A stretch of DNA of 64,000 nt from Paramyrothecium sp. XJ0827 (GCA_020881915.1 JAJFPB010000010.1:1240001-1304000), one strand, 5' to 3'; counted from the stretch's first letter, positions 12,277-22,022 are shown. A program made the numbers and translations. Notes: generated by a model not told the origin, from the letters alone.

Positions 12277-13416
12277 ATGAAGCTCGTCCACTCAACTCTC
12301 GCCATTCTTGCATCCGCCTCTTTGGGCTTGGCGGCACCCGTCAATGGACCCATGAACGGCAACGCTCAGATGATGGGCCCTGATGGCTCCATGATGACAG
12401 ATACGAATATGAAGACCAAAGGTTCCGATATGATGATGGGGAAGGCAAAGATGATGAACGGCGATGCAACGTTCAAGCGTGCCAACACACCAATGATGGG
12501 TGGCCATGCTGCCAAAATGAATACCGATAACGGAGCCATGATGCACGACAGCACGGACATGGAACATGCTGACGAACACATGGCCGGGTTGCCCATGAAG
12601 ATGAAGGCCAACAACCCCGTGGTGGAAAATGACGTGATGAAACGTGCTAAGGCACAAACAATAGGTGCAAGTTTGGGTATCAACATTGCGGGCCCACCAG
12701 GAGAGGATGAAGCAATCATCGACGTTGACGTCCTTACCGTCCCTCCCGAAGCCATGATGAAGGGCAATGCAGACTTCTTGGAGAACGACATGCCGATGAA
12801 GGGCCAGACCGGCGTCATGAAGGACATGGCGACGGCCAAGGCCAAACGAACCGGCACACACATGATGGGCAGCACCGAAGACATGAAGATGAACATGGAC
12901 ACACCAATGATGAAGGAGGTTTCGATGGCTAAGCGCATGAGTTCAGAGATGATGGACACCAATGGAGGCATGATGATGAAGGAGGGCGCGAAGGCCAAAC
13001 ATGTTGACGCCCACATGATGGGTGACAGCGACGGCATGATGATGCATGCCAAAGAGGCCAGAATGATGGACGATGCCATCAACATGGACGTCAAGGCCAA
13101 GAACATGGCTCAGCCCGAGTCCATGATGGATATGGACATGGACATGCCCATGATGAATGAACATGCGATGGCCAGGCACGTCGATTCACCCATGATGGAC
13201 AAGGATGCAGACATGATGATCAAGGAGGACGCAAAGGCCAAATATGTTGACACGCAAATGATGGGCAGCAACGGAGACATGATGATGAACATGGACACAC
13301 CAATGATGAAGGAGGACACCAAAGCTAAGCGAGCTGATGAACACATGATGGGTGGCAGCGAAGGCATGATGATGAAGGCCAATGCGGAAGCCATGGAAGC
13401 AGAGGAATGCGTGTAA
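12277..13416 (+). CDS. Secreted Met-rich repeat protein with Kex2-type sites
   Basis: I do not recognise a family. The single-exon product has 379 residues. The ATG at 12277 (context CCAAAATGAAG) opens a clear signal peptide, MKLVHSTLAILASASLGLA, with a likely cut near AAP. About 77 residues (one in five) are Met, mostly as MM, MMM, MKMNM or DMDMDM. The rest is rich in Asp, Glu, Lys, Gly and Ala, with one Cys just before the end. Lys-Arg pairs end at residues 68, 123, 191, 220 and 352, the sites the secretory protease Kex2 would cut. From about residue 192 the protein is made of imperfect repeats of the form HMMG-x4-MMM followed by NMDTPMMKE and a KAK(R/H/Y/N) spacer. Met clusters of this kind bind Cu(I) in proteins such as copper transporters, so metal binding or a processed repeat peptide is possible. 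A Met-free block (about residues 125-160) separates the two halves. Confidence 0.8.
   Translation: MKLVHSTLAILASASLGLAAPVNGPMNGNAQMMGPDGSMMTDTNMKTKGSDMMMGKAKMMNGDATFKRANTPMMGGHAAKMNTDNGAMMHDSTDMEHADEHMAGLPMKMKANNPVVENDVMKRAKAQTIGASLGINIAGPPGEDEAIIDVDVLTVPPEAMMKGNADFLENDMPMKGQTGVMKDMATAKAKRTGTHMMGSTEDMKMNMDTPMMKEVSMAKRMSSEMMDTNGGMMMKEGAKAKHVDAHMMGDSDGMMMHAKEARMMDDAINMDVKAKNMAQPESMMDMDMDMPMMNEHAMARHVDSPMMDKDADMMIKEDAKAKYVDTQMMGSNGDMMMNMDTPMMKEDTKAKRADEHMMGGSEGMMMKANAEAMEAEECV
12850..13395 (+). repeat. Imperfect coding repeats, Met-rich
   Basis: Recurrent units start after KR or KAK at 12850 (THMMGSTEDMKMNMDTPMMK), 12937, 13000 (HVDAHMMGDSDGMMM), 13243 (YVDTQMMGSNGDMMMNMD) and 13333 (ADEHMMGGSEGMMMK). 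Unit length varies and copies have diverged, so this is an old protein-level repeat, not a recent DNA tandem array. Confidence 0.7.
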
Positions 13417-14272
13417 ACCCGGCCTGTACAAAGCCTCTTATGGTTTTCCGTGCTGGAGGGAATTCGGATGGTAGCGTCGGAGAGGACACATGTTTGCTGC
13501 AAGAGGGGATGCATCTCGAATGGCAGGCATTGATGGATGTATGCGACACGACTCAGTATTTTTCTTATCAACGACGACGGCAATGACAACGATGACGCTT
13601 CTCACAAAGCTACCTTGAAGCAGGTTTTTAGCCTCGGTTTCTCCCAGGTTTTTCCCTGTTCCACGAACGCGAATGCGGAGGTAGTTCCACATAGTATGAT
13701 GAATGAAATTGAATGAAGCATGAAGTTGAAGCAGCACGCTGTTGGGAGTGCCGATTGACCGTGGTGTTTGCTCGGTTTGGGGGGGTTGCGTCGTGCAATG
13801 CGTAATATTGTATAAGTCATTATCCCTTTACTTACTGCATTCAGATCCCTCAATCTGCGCGTCTCGAGAACATCAGCAACTGGTTGAGTCTTGGTGGTAT
13901 ACAACCGTCTGTCTCAACTCCTCGGTGTTTGCCAATTGTTCTTGTCGAAACTCGCCCATTCGTCAGGTCTCAAGTTCAATCCGATCTTGTAATAGCTCGA
14001 GCAATCTACACAGGACGGAATCGAGGTTACTAATAAAGGTCGTCGTGAGCGATTCAGTGTAGTGTCTCTCGGCAGCAAGGCCGATGTGGAGACGGTCACT
14101 TAGCCGAGCCATCAAGCGGGCTTTGCGCGAATCACCGGGTCGCTTCGGTTGGAGGAATAACCCGCCTGTCGCTCGCGTGGAGCCGAGCTCGGGCTTCGGC
14201 GGAAGACGCATCGAGTTCTCCCCACGTTTGACTCCAAAGAACTGTAGCGTAATTAGTTGCTACCCCACCATC
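13417..14272. other. Intergenic, 3' flank and promoter
   Basis: No supported gene. It holds the 3' flank of the Met-rich gene and the upstream region of the hydroxyacid dehydrogenase. Minus-strand frames at 13438-13904 are short and unconvincing. Confidence 0.5.
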
Positions 14273-14536
14273 ATGATGCCGGCCTCGCTGCGCACCGCGG
14301 GAGCGGCCATCGCGCCATTTCTCCGATGTGCTTGTGCTTGTGCTTCTACGTCGACACCCCGACTTTCCTCTCAACTTCGACCTGTCCATACCATCACGAG
14401 CACCCTCGCCGAAACCAGAACAAGCAGAGGTAGTTGCACAAGATCCAATTACGTCCAGCAGACAACACCGTTACGTCCCCCACAACGACGTCAACTCTCC
14501 TCCTCCTCCACCTCCTCCATCACCACCACCGCCACC

Positions 14537-15481
14537 ATGAAGCTGCTCTACCCAACCTCGCTGAAGCTCGACATCCAGAGTCTTGAGGGCTTCTCCGTCA
14601 ACTTGCAGCCCTACGACGTCAAGGAGAAGATCCCCGAGGAGCACGTCGACGCCGACGTCCTCGTCACCTGGACCAACACGGCCGACAACCTCAAGGACGC
14701 CGCCGCCCGCCTCAAGAACCTCAAGTGGATCCAGTCGCTCGCCGCCGGGCCCAACGACGTCCTCAGCGCCGGCTTCGACACGTCCCGCATCAAGGTCACC
14801 ACCGGCTCCGGCCTGCACGATCACACCGTCGCTGAGCATGCCCTCGGCCTGCTCCTCAACGCCGCCCGCCGCTTCTACGAGATGCGCGATTACCAGCTCC
14901 AGGGCAAGTGGCCCGGCCACCTCGGCGGGCCCCAGCCCGACCGCCCTGCCGGCCGCTTCACCACCCTGCGGGACGCCCGCGTCCTGGTCTGGGGCTACGG
15001 CAACATCGCCAAGGCGCTCGCGCCCTCGCTCATCGGCCTCGGCGCCAAGGTCCGCGGCGTCGCCCGCAGCGCCGGTGTCCGCGAGGGCATCGAGGTGTAT
15101 GGCGAGGATAAGCTGGCCGAGCTCCTGGCCGAGACGGACGCTCTCGTCATGATCCTCCCCGGCTCCGACTCCACCCGCAACGCCCTCAACCGCGAGCGCC
15201 TCGCCCAGCTGCCCAAGCACGCATGGGTCATCAACGTCGGCCGCGGCACCTCGATAGACGAGGACGCCCTGGCCGACGCCCTGGACAAGGGTGAGATCGG
15301 CGGCGCCGCCCTCGACGTATTCGAGACCGAGCCGCTGCCCGCGCCCAGCCGTCTGTGGAAGACGCCCAACACCATCGTCTCGCCCCACGCTGCCGGTGGC
15401 AGGCCGCAGGGTTCTGAGAAGCTGATTGCCGAGAACCTGCGTCGGTTCATTGCGGGTCAGTCTTTGAGTAATGTCATATAG
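14537..15481 (+). CDS. D-isomer-specific 2-hydroxyacid dehydrogenase
   Basis: Predicted NAD(P)-dependent 2-hydroxyacid dehydrogenase of 314 residues, reducing 2-oxoacids to D-2-hydroxyacids or the reverse. The nucleotide-binding motif is VLVWGYGNIAKALA. The catalytic residues are visible: Arg in VINVGRGTS, Glu in LDVFETEPLP and His in IVSPHAAGG. The start at 14537 has a perfect context (GCCACCATGA) and matches the family's usual N-terminus. The frame is open far upstream; ATGs at 14273 and 14276 would add about 88 residues rich in Ala, Ser, Arg and Thr, almost free of acidic residues, which resembles a mitochondrial presequence. Both forms may be made, or the upstream part may be leader. Codon use is extremely GC-rich, producing long antisense shadow frames. 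Exact substrate is not predictable from the sequence. Confidence 0.9.
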   Translation: MKLLYPTSLKLDIQSLEGFSVNLQPYDVKEKIPEEHVDADVLVTWTNTADNLKDAAARLKNLKWIQSLAAGPNDVLSAGFDTSRIKVTTGSGLHDHTVAEHALGLLLNAARRFYEMRDYQLQGKWPGHLGGPQPDRPAGRFTTLRDARVLVWGYGNIAKALAPSLIGLGAKVRGVARSAGVREGIEVYGEDKLAELLAETDALVMILPGSDSTRNALNRERLAQLPKHAWVINVGRGTSIDEDALADALDKGEIGGAALDVFETEPLPAPSRLWKTPNTIVSPHAAGGRPQGSEKLIAENLRRFIAGQSLSNVI

Positions 15482-15837
15482 TCATCCTTTTGTACTTCTT
15501 TTTCTAGTAATATAGATGCGAATGCGAATTGCAAGAGATTAACCTGCCCCGTAGGTTCCAACCGGAAGCCCCGTCAACCACCGTTCCTCTAAGTGCGGAA
15601 AATCGGAGTTCATTAGAGGCGTCCAAAACATGGGGAAATAATGACGCCGTGATCAGAGACCAGTCAATTGACTTGAATACTAGCATGAGAGACCATGTTG
15701 AGAAATTGTCCCTCCTTCCCGATTTTTCCTTGACTTTAATCTTCGAACTGGCGTTGCGTTGATTAGGACCGGTCAGCTTTGCTCGTAATTGCATTGGAAC
15801 CGTTTAGAACGCCAAACATGTAACTCCAATATGAATC

Positions 15838-16935
15838 TCAATCCTGAATCAGATCAAACGAGCAGATTAATCCATGATGATCGCTCCATGGCAGATTTGT
15901 CACTGCAGCGTCTAGGGGCGGATTACCTCCCCCAATGTCACTCGAATAACGTCCTTGCTCTTTCTGGGCGTCTAATGTCTTCGGCTCAATCACTTTAATT
16001 GTATGGGCCCGTAATCCGAGCAATGCGATCTTGTCGAGTCGAGCGGGAGGGAACTCCTGCTTCCCATCAACACCCCAGGTGAAACCAGGCCGGTCAGGAT
16101 GCAGGGTTGTCCAAGCATCCGTGAGGCCGTTGTCGCCCACTAAGGCAGCATCCTCATCAAGCACAGGGTTGAAGTCTCCGGCGATAAGCCCGCATCCCGC
16201 GCTTTGCAAGATGCTTGTAGCAGTAGCTAGCTGCCGTGGCCGCAAAGAGGGTCTGATTTGCAGAGAGTCTAAGTGGACATTAATGAGCCGCATGCGCGTG
16301 GGCGGTTTTTGCTCCGTAGACGAGGGGAGAAACACATCGCAGCACAACGCATCGCGTCCGAATCTACTAGGATATGTCGTCCTCCAAACAGAACCAAGAA
16401 AGGCCCGCCCGTTTCCTTCTTCCCTTGTGCTTGCAAATCTTGTCTTGGAGAGGAGAATCGTCGTCGCAAAGGACTGTCCAACCCACGCCGAACTGTTACA
16501 CTCGCTCGAGAACCACGAGTCGCGAATACGCTTGTTCGTCAAAATTTCTTGCAGAGCAGACCGTGATACTTCTTGGAAGAAGATGACATCAATCGTTTGT
16601 TCTAGCTGGGTTAGGCATGCAATGATCTCTGTTATGCGGTCTTCGGGCCGGTGTGCGAAAGCGTCGAGGTTCCAAGTCACCAGGGTGAGGCCTGATGCGC
16701 CACGCCGCGAGTCTGTACTTGGAGGGACTGCATTGTGTGTGGGGGACCATCGAGATTCATCACCGTTATAATGATGCCAATCCTGAAATCTCACTGAAGT
16801 TTCGCCATCAAGAAGCGGTAGGGGCGTATCATGGTTCCAGGTATTTAATGCGTTGCTGACACGGGCGAAGAGATTCATTCTGACTGTTGGTAGGGAGAGG
16901 GATCGACGAGTTGTGCCTGCCAAGAAACCTCTCAT
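15838..16935 (-). CDS. Endonuclease/exonuclease/phosphatase-fold protein
   Basis: Predicted metal-dependent phosphoesterase of the EEP fold, the group that includes TDP2, Ape1 and inositol phosphatases. It has about 365 residues in one exon. Motifs in order are TWNLDAF (Asn 89), FFQEVS (Glu 122), INVHLDS, AGDFNPV, ARLDKI and WSDHHGL, so all active-site elements are present. The ATG at 16935 is the first in frame; a second at 16878 (MNLFARVSN) is possible. The arrangement resembles TDP2-like fungal proteins that remove 5'-phosphotyrosyl DNA adducts, but the substrate cannot be fixed from motifs alone. The gene is head-to-head with the nitrilase, sharing 330 bases, and its 3' end faces that of the hydroxyacid dehydrogenase. 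Confidence 0.88.
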   Translation of the reverse strand: MRGFLAGTTRRSLSLPTVRMNLFARVSNALNTWNHDTPLPLLDGETSVRFQDWHHYNGDESRWSPTHNAVPPSTDSRRGASGLTLVTWNLDAFAHRPEDRITEIIACLTQLEQTIDVIFFQEVSRSALQEILTNKRIRDSWFSSECNSSAWVGQSFATTILLSKTRFASTREEGNGRAFLGSVWRTTYPSRFGRDALCCDVFLPSSTEQKPPTRMRLINVHLDSLQIRPSLRPRQLATATSILQSAGCGLIAGDFNPVLDEDAALVGDNGLTDAWTTLHPDRPGFTWGVDGKQEFPPARLDKIALLGLRAHTIKVIEPKTLDAQKEQGRYSSDIGGGNPPLDAAVTNLPWSDHHGLICSFDLIQD

Positions 16936-17265
16936 GACCGAACCCAATCACCAGCGAAGCGATCGTGAACTTCAAGCCAAGGCTATCGTCGGCAGTTGCT
17001 ATTGTTAGGTGGCCGGTAGCGGAGTAAAGCCACATCTTTGGTGGTTCAGCTCTAACAAGACACGCGGTACGTAGAGGTCGACGGATTTGGCACCAACTTG
17101 GTAACTGTGACTAATACGCAACTCAACCTCCACTCGTGCATGCATGTGACGTTCAACTCAAGTCAGTCTCGTGGCACCAATTGAGTCTGTCCAGTCATTT
17201 CTACCTTTCATGTCTCACTGAGTCGTCTGATTGACCAATTGCACCCTGTCCAGCCAAACCCAGCC
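16936..17265. promoter_or_regulatory. Shared divergent promoter
   Basis: The 330 bases between two divergently read starts (EEP protein at 16935 on minus, nitrilase at 17266 on plus) must hold both promoters and leaders. No TATA box is evident; several CCAAT/ATTGG-like words and short CT-rich runs are present. Co-regulation is possible but inferred only from spacing. Confidence 0.4.
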
Positions 17266-18657
17266 ATGCCGTCCTCACCCTCCACCATCCGCCTCGCAAC
17301 CGCCTCTCCCGGCACCCAATCCAGCACCGCAGCCACCCTCGCCCAGCTCGCGCTCATTGCCCAGCGTGCCGGCTCCAGCAAGGCCGACATCCTCCTACTC
17401 CCCGAGGCCTACCTAGGCGGGTATCCCCGGGGCACTTCCTTCGGTTGCGTCATCGGCAACCGCTCCGCCGAGGGCCGCGAGGAGTTCGCTCGCTACTATG
17501 ACCAGGCCGTGGATCTGGGCGACACGGTTGGCGACGGAGCCGGCGCCGGGCAGAAGTGGGTGAAGAGGCAGCTCGGCGGTGACGAGGTGACTGAGGAGGG
17601 CGAAGCTCCTGTAAGAGGCGATGGAACGAGGGAAGAATTGGAGCGCATCGCCCGTGAGACGGGTGTGTTCTTGGTGACTGGTCTTATTGAGAAAACCGGC
17701 GGCAGCTTATACTGCGCCGTTGTCTACGTATGCCCTAGGCAGGGCATCATCGGAAAGCGTCGCAAAGTCATGCCCGTAAGAAGTTCCCCATCTCCTCTCA
17801 TTCACCGTCATCTTTGACTTCATTCATGCTCAACTTTACTCTTCCAGACCGGAACAGAGCGCCTCGTCTGGGCGCAGGGCTCGCCCGCCACTCTGCGCGC
17901 CGTCAGCACCACCATCCGCGGCGTCCGCATCAACCTCGCCGCCGCCATCTGCTGGGAGAACTACATGCCCCTGCTGCGCCAGGCCCTGTACGCCCAGAAC
18001 ATCAACCTCTGGCTCGCGCCCACGGCGGACAACCGCGACGCCTGGCTGGGCCTCATGCGCACCGTCGGCGTCGAAGGGCGCTGCTTCGTCGTCAGCAGCA
18101 ACATGTGCGTTCCCAAGGATGAAGACGTTGCTGCTGCCGCTGGTTCCGGACCCGCCCAGCAGCCGCTGCAGGATGGACCCCGCGGCCGACGCAACTCGGC
18201 CTACACCGCTGAAGGCTTCGAGATTGCGCTGCCGCGGTCGCCCGCTTCCACGCGCAGAAGAACCCGTCGCAAGTCCATCATCGATGAGAACGGCAACGAG
18301 ATCGTTCTTTGCTGCGACGAGGACGCCGATGAACAGGCTACCGAATCTCGAACCGTGGGAAGCAGCTCCGCACCGTCTCTGGTGAACGGCAACGCCCCCG
18401 CCACCGCTCCCGCTACCACCAAGTCTACTGGAAGCTCCGGCTATATTTCCCGTGGCGGATCTTCCATTGTATCTCCCTTTGGAGATGTTCTTGCCGGCCC
18501 GCAGTGGGAGGACCCTGATGGTATTATCTACGCGGATGTAGATTTCCGTGACTGCATACGAGGACGCCTTGATCTGGATGCTGCAGGGAGCTATTCTCGC
18601 AACGACGCCTTCAAGTTTAGCGTTGAAGGGCTGAACTTGGATCCCCTGCCATATTAA
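17266..18657 (+). CDS. Nitrilase-family hydrolase with an internal insertion
   Basis: Predicted carbon-nitrogen hydrolase that turns nitriles or amides into acids, 439 residues. Exons 17266-17775 and 17848-18657, with clean GTAAGA and TTCCAG borders and phase 0. The catalytic triad is complete: Glu 47 (LLLPEAYLGGYP), Lys 167 (GKRRKVMP) and Cys 205 (AAICWENYMPLL). The Glu-Tyr-Leu-Gly-Gly and Cys-Trp-Glu-Asn contexts are those of true nitrilases. An extra low-complexity stretch, about residues 260-368, splits the usual core between VVSSNMCVPK and RGGSSIVSPFGD. It carries two Arg-Arg-X-Ser sites (RRNS, RRKS) and Ser/Thr/Ala-rich sequence, and is read through without a usable intron, so I take it as part of the protein. 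Start chosen at the first ATG (GCCATGCCG). Confidence 0.92.
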
Positions 18658-18807
18658 AAGTTCACCATCATATTGCAGATATGTTGAGATGATCAATCAT
18701 GTATTAATTTGCTCAAATGTACAGCTTCGAAAGGGACTCTGAGCCCTCCTGGTGTCGCTCCTACGTGAAAGCCTGCTGACGAGTGCTTCATATTAGTCAC
18801 ACGCCCT

Positions 18808-18837
<30 letters not shown>
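18808..18837 (+). repeat. ATGCCC microsatellite
   Basis: Five perfect copies of the six-base unit ATGCCC in the spacer between two convergent genes. Likely polymorphic between strains; no function implied. Confidence 0.85.
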
Positions 18838-18838
<1 letters not shown>

Positions 18839-18991
18839 CCGCCAACTCCATGGCTTGACTTGACAAGTGAAAGCCCATCTGTCAAAAAGGACACGCTCTT
18901 TTCCACAAAATTATGCCATGCAAACAAAAACAAAGAAAGAAAATAGTCATGTAAACATTATCCATCAAATCGCAAAGGGTGCAGTAGCCCC

Positions 18992-20116
18992 TCACTTCTC
19001 GTCGCTGGAGTGGGGAGAACGTTGGCAGGGTCGCCATCCCTTTTCAGCCTTGCACTCGGATTCCGACTCTTTCCTCTGCCTTTCCAAGGCTGCCTGCGCG
19101 AGAATCTCCCGTCGGCTGAGTCCTGCACTTCGCTCGCCTTTCAGCACTCCGCCGAGGACAAACTCGCCACCTGTCCAACCACCATGGTCCTCCGGGTATT
19201 CCTCCTCATCGGCGTCGGCGGCACCGGAAAGGGCGTATCGCGAAACATCCCCGCTGACAGTCTGACCGCCTGACTTCCAGTCAGCGGCTTGCACCTCGCG
19301 CTCGATCTGGTGGCAAAGATCCCAGAATTGACGGTCGTGGGGCCCATGGACGTTGTGGGCCAGCTCGTGGCAGAGTGTGTTGCGGATGGTCTTGTAATCG
19401 CGGTATCCATCGTGAGCATCTGTGCGCAGTCGCAGCTCAATGACCTCGCCTTGGTTTCGGTTGAGACCGAGAATGCGCGAAGTGCCCTCGTGGGTTGACT
19501 GTGTGTGCGACAGTGGTTCCATTTCCGTGAGCAGAGAGACGGTAAACTTGTGTTTGCGCATGGCTGCTCGAATGCCAGGGTCTTCTTTCAGCTTCATGAG
19601 CAGTGCTTGACTTCGTTCCGGGTGTGGCAGGCCCTGCAACGGCCGAACTTGAAGAAAGGTGTACTTGGCGTCATCCGAGGCTCGAGCTTGGTCCCGTCGC
19701 GGTGCGGCCTGCGCTCGCTGTCTGTTGCTCCTGTGAGCAGCGAGGCGTGCTGCGTTTCGTTTCGCCACTCTCTCCGACATGCTGTTGACCGCTTGGATCT
19801 CTTCCGTGGGTGTGCCCATGAGCACCAGCCTCTTGCCCTCCAGATTCTTGAGCGACATGTTGGGGTCTTTCAAGGGTGCTTTGATCATCGGACCCTTGGG
19901 AACCAGGATCTTTTGATTGCTTATGGGAATCCCACAAGCGCTTTCTATTTCCTTAACCAGGTCCACGACGGTAGATCCTTCAGGAAAATTCAGGGTCCAG
20001 TCTTCTTTGCGATGCAAGAGGGTCAATGTGAACCAGTCGGCGTCCGAGTCAGAAAAGGGCTCAGAGTCGTGCTCCATGGCAGGAACATCCTTTGAGCTGG
20101 TCTCGTCGTTCGCCAT
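18992..20116 (-). CDS. Ubiquitin-like/WLM-domain metalloprotease
   Basis: Predicted zinc metalloprotease of 374 residues in one exon, related to the fungal ubiquitin/metalloprotease fusion proteins and to Wss1. A ubiquitin-like domain lies at about residues 28-105 (WFTLTLLHRKEDW through LEGKRLVLMG). A basic linker (residues 115-145) leads to the WLM catalytic domain with CHELAHNVHGPHDRQFW at 249-265: His 250, Glu 251 and His 254 form HExxH and His 260 is the likely third ligand. Wss1/SPRTN-type proteases cut DNA-protein crosslinks and sumoylated proteins; the UBL fusion form is less well studied, so the exact role is inferred. The Wss1 C-terminal SUMO- and p97-binding motifs are not evident. 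The start at 20116 (CAACCATGGCG) is the first ATG; the frame is open further upstream without one. Confidence 0.9.
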   Translation of the reverse strand: MANDETSSKDVPAMEHDSEPFSDSDADWFTLTLLHRKEDWTLNFPEGSTVVDLVKEIESACGIPISNQKILVPKGPMIKAPLKDPNMSLKNLEGKRLVLMGTPTEEIQAVNSMSERVAKRNAARLAAHRSNRQRAQAAPRRDQARASDDAKYTFLQVRPLQGLPHPERSQALLMKLKEDPGIRAAMRKHKFTVSLLTEMEPLSHTQSTHEGTSRILGLNRNQGEVIELRLRTDAHDGYRDYKTIRNTLCHELAHNVHGPHDRQFWDLCHQIEREVQAADWKSGGQTVSGDVSRYALSGAADADEEEYPEDHGGWTGGEFVLGGVLKGERSAGLSRREILAQAALERQRKESESECKAEKGWRPCQRSPHSSDEK

Positions 20117-21184
20117 GGTTGAAGCGTTGAGCCACGCAGTAGTTGACTTGTTTGATGTGTTTGGTGATTCTTCTATCAAATGGCCACTGCGGCTGTCGTC
20201 GGCTGACAAATCCAACAAGCGTGGATCAGGTGAGTGTAACGGAACAGAGGTCGTGAGGTTTGAACTTGTGATATGCTTGTATATTTATATGTACGAGATG
20301 TAGGCGTATGGGTGAAAGAGATATGTGAGTAAGAAATGGAGGTGTATGAAAAGACCAAATGACGTTCGCAAGTCAGTGCAGCGCAAGGGCCTATAAAGCA
20401 TGAACCAGGTTGTCTTTCGGGGAGATTCGGTGATGCTTGGTAATGCGTCACTTACCCGCCTGCCTGGGTGGTTGTTTCCGGGCCTGCGCCACACGCTAAG
20501 GCTGAACCAAAGCCAGGCTTGGCTGTGGCGTGGAGACCGAGCAACTCCGAGAGCCCTCCGTGCTTTGCAATCAATCATGGAAATAAGGTGAGTTGTGGCG
20601 GGTGACCTGCTAAGTAATGTGTTACCTTCCTTGGTAAGATTCGGTAATTCATAGTAACAGCGAGCAACGCATGGAACGGGAATCACCCGTATTCGCATCG
20701 TTCAGGTACATTGTCCCGTCTGAACATGGTTTGAGCAACTCAACGGTCTTGAAACATCTCAGCAGTGGTTATTTGCTATGATGGGGTTTTGTACCATACC
20801 TCTACCCGCTCAACCACGCAAATTACAAGCAGAACCTCAGGTATCGTCGAGGTATTGCTTGCACGAAGCAACCTCACACCACCCGCACGGCCCATCCACA
20901 TGAATGCGCTAGTCCCAATTTTGTCAGCCAATGCCAGCTCCCTTCCGTTCCTGACGCAACAAGAATTGACCCAATGAGCTGGCTGTCGCGTCGTGTCCTT
21001 TCAAGTTCAAGCTTCTCCCAGCTCCTTCATCACCACGACCTCGCCGCCTTGGACAGCTCCAACCGATTGGACGCCGTGTAACTGCCGTCGACATCGCCAA
21101 TCCCGCGAGCGACTCTGCCTGTCTTACTCTCAATACTCACCACGCAACACCGGTTCAGGGGTCCATAACCCGACAGCCTTCAAG
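20117..21184. other. Divergent intergenic region
   Basis: About 1.07 kb between the WLM protease (minus) and ERD2 (plus). It contains both upstream regions; no supported gene or RNA was seen. Confidence 0.5.
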
Positions 21185-22022
21185 ATGCCGCTCAACCCGT
21201 TCCGCATCGCAGGTACGCATCTCGCAGCGTCGACACTCGCTATCCGATTGCCGCCCATACAATGCTAACCCATCTCAGCGGACTTGTCCCATCTGGGGAG
21301 CATCTTCATACTCCTTCACAAGATGGTTCAGTTGAACGTTCGTCCACTGCCACCTTGTCACAGTCGACCCAGTCTAGGCTAACCACTCAACCAGAGCTGT
21401 ACCGGCATCTCCTTCAAGTCACAAGCACTCTACATGCTGGTCTACCTTACCAGATATATTGGTAGGTTGCTCTGCCATGTCTCGCGGCGACGGCGCTGTC
21501 CTCGGTTCGTCGCTAACCAATTCTTCAGACCTGTTCTCAACGTCGAGTTTCTACAACCTTGCCTTTAAGATCATGTTCCTCGGCTCCCAGGGCTACATTA
21601 TCTACCTCATGACCAATGCCTACAAACCTACCAACGATCCCAATGTCGATACCTTCCGCGTCCAGTACCTCCTCGGCGCGGCTGCTGTCCTCGCCATCAT
21701 CTTCCCTATCGAGTACTCCTTTTCCGAAATCCTCTGGGCGTTCTCCATCTGGCTCGAATCCGTCGCCATTTTGCCTCAGCTGTTTATGCTTCAGCGCACC
21801 GGCGAAGCCGAGACCATCACCACGCACTACCTGTTTGCGCTCGGAATCTACCGCCTTCTCTACATTCCCAACTGGGTTTATCGTTACATGACTGAGCCCA
21901 ACCACAAGACGGAATGGATTGCCATCCTTGCCGGTATCCTCCAGACCATCCTTTACAGCGACTTCTTCTACGTTTATTACAACAAGGTGCTCAAGGGCAA
22001 GAAGTTCAAGCTTCCCGTGTAA
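21185..22022 (+). CDS. ERD2: ER lumen protein-retaining receptor (KDEL/HDEL receptor)
   Basis: Seven-helix membrane receptor that binds HDEL-type tails in the Golgi and returns ER residents by COPI vesicles. Four exons, 21185-21212, 21279-21337, 21395-21461 and 21529-22022, with consistent phases, give 215 residues, the normal family length. Conserved stretches include FRIAADLSHLGSIFILLHK at the N-terminus, NSCTGISFKSQALYMLVYLT, RYIDLF across the third junction, and FFYVYYNKVLKGKKFKLPV with the lysine-rich cytosolic tail. The second intron uses a GTTCGT donor. The gene is the first of a housekeeping run continuing with TAF10. Confidence 0.96.

Noticed and set aside
12366..13106. Long antisense frames, one His-rich, opposite the Met-rich gene
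   Set aside because: ATG-rich sense codons read as CAT (His) or ATC/CATC on the other strand, so these are composition shadows.
12277..13416. Met-rich gene as a ribosomally made cyclic peptide (RiPP) precursor
   Set aside because: Kex2 sites fit, but the repeats lack the short identical Tyr-containing cores of ustiloxin-type precursors, and no UstY/DUF3328 or tyrosinase gene lies nearby.
14471..15388. 305-codon antisense frame over the hydroxyacid dehydrogenase
   Set aside because: Caused by extreme third-position GC in the sense gene; the sense product has all catalytic motifs.
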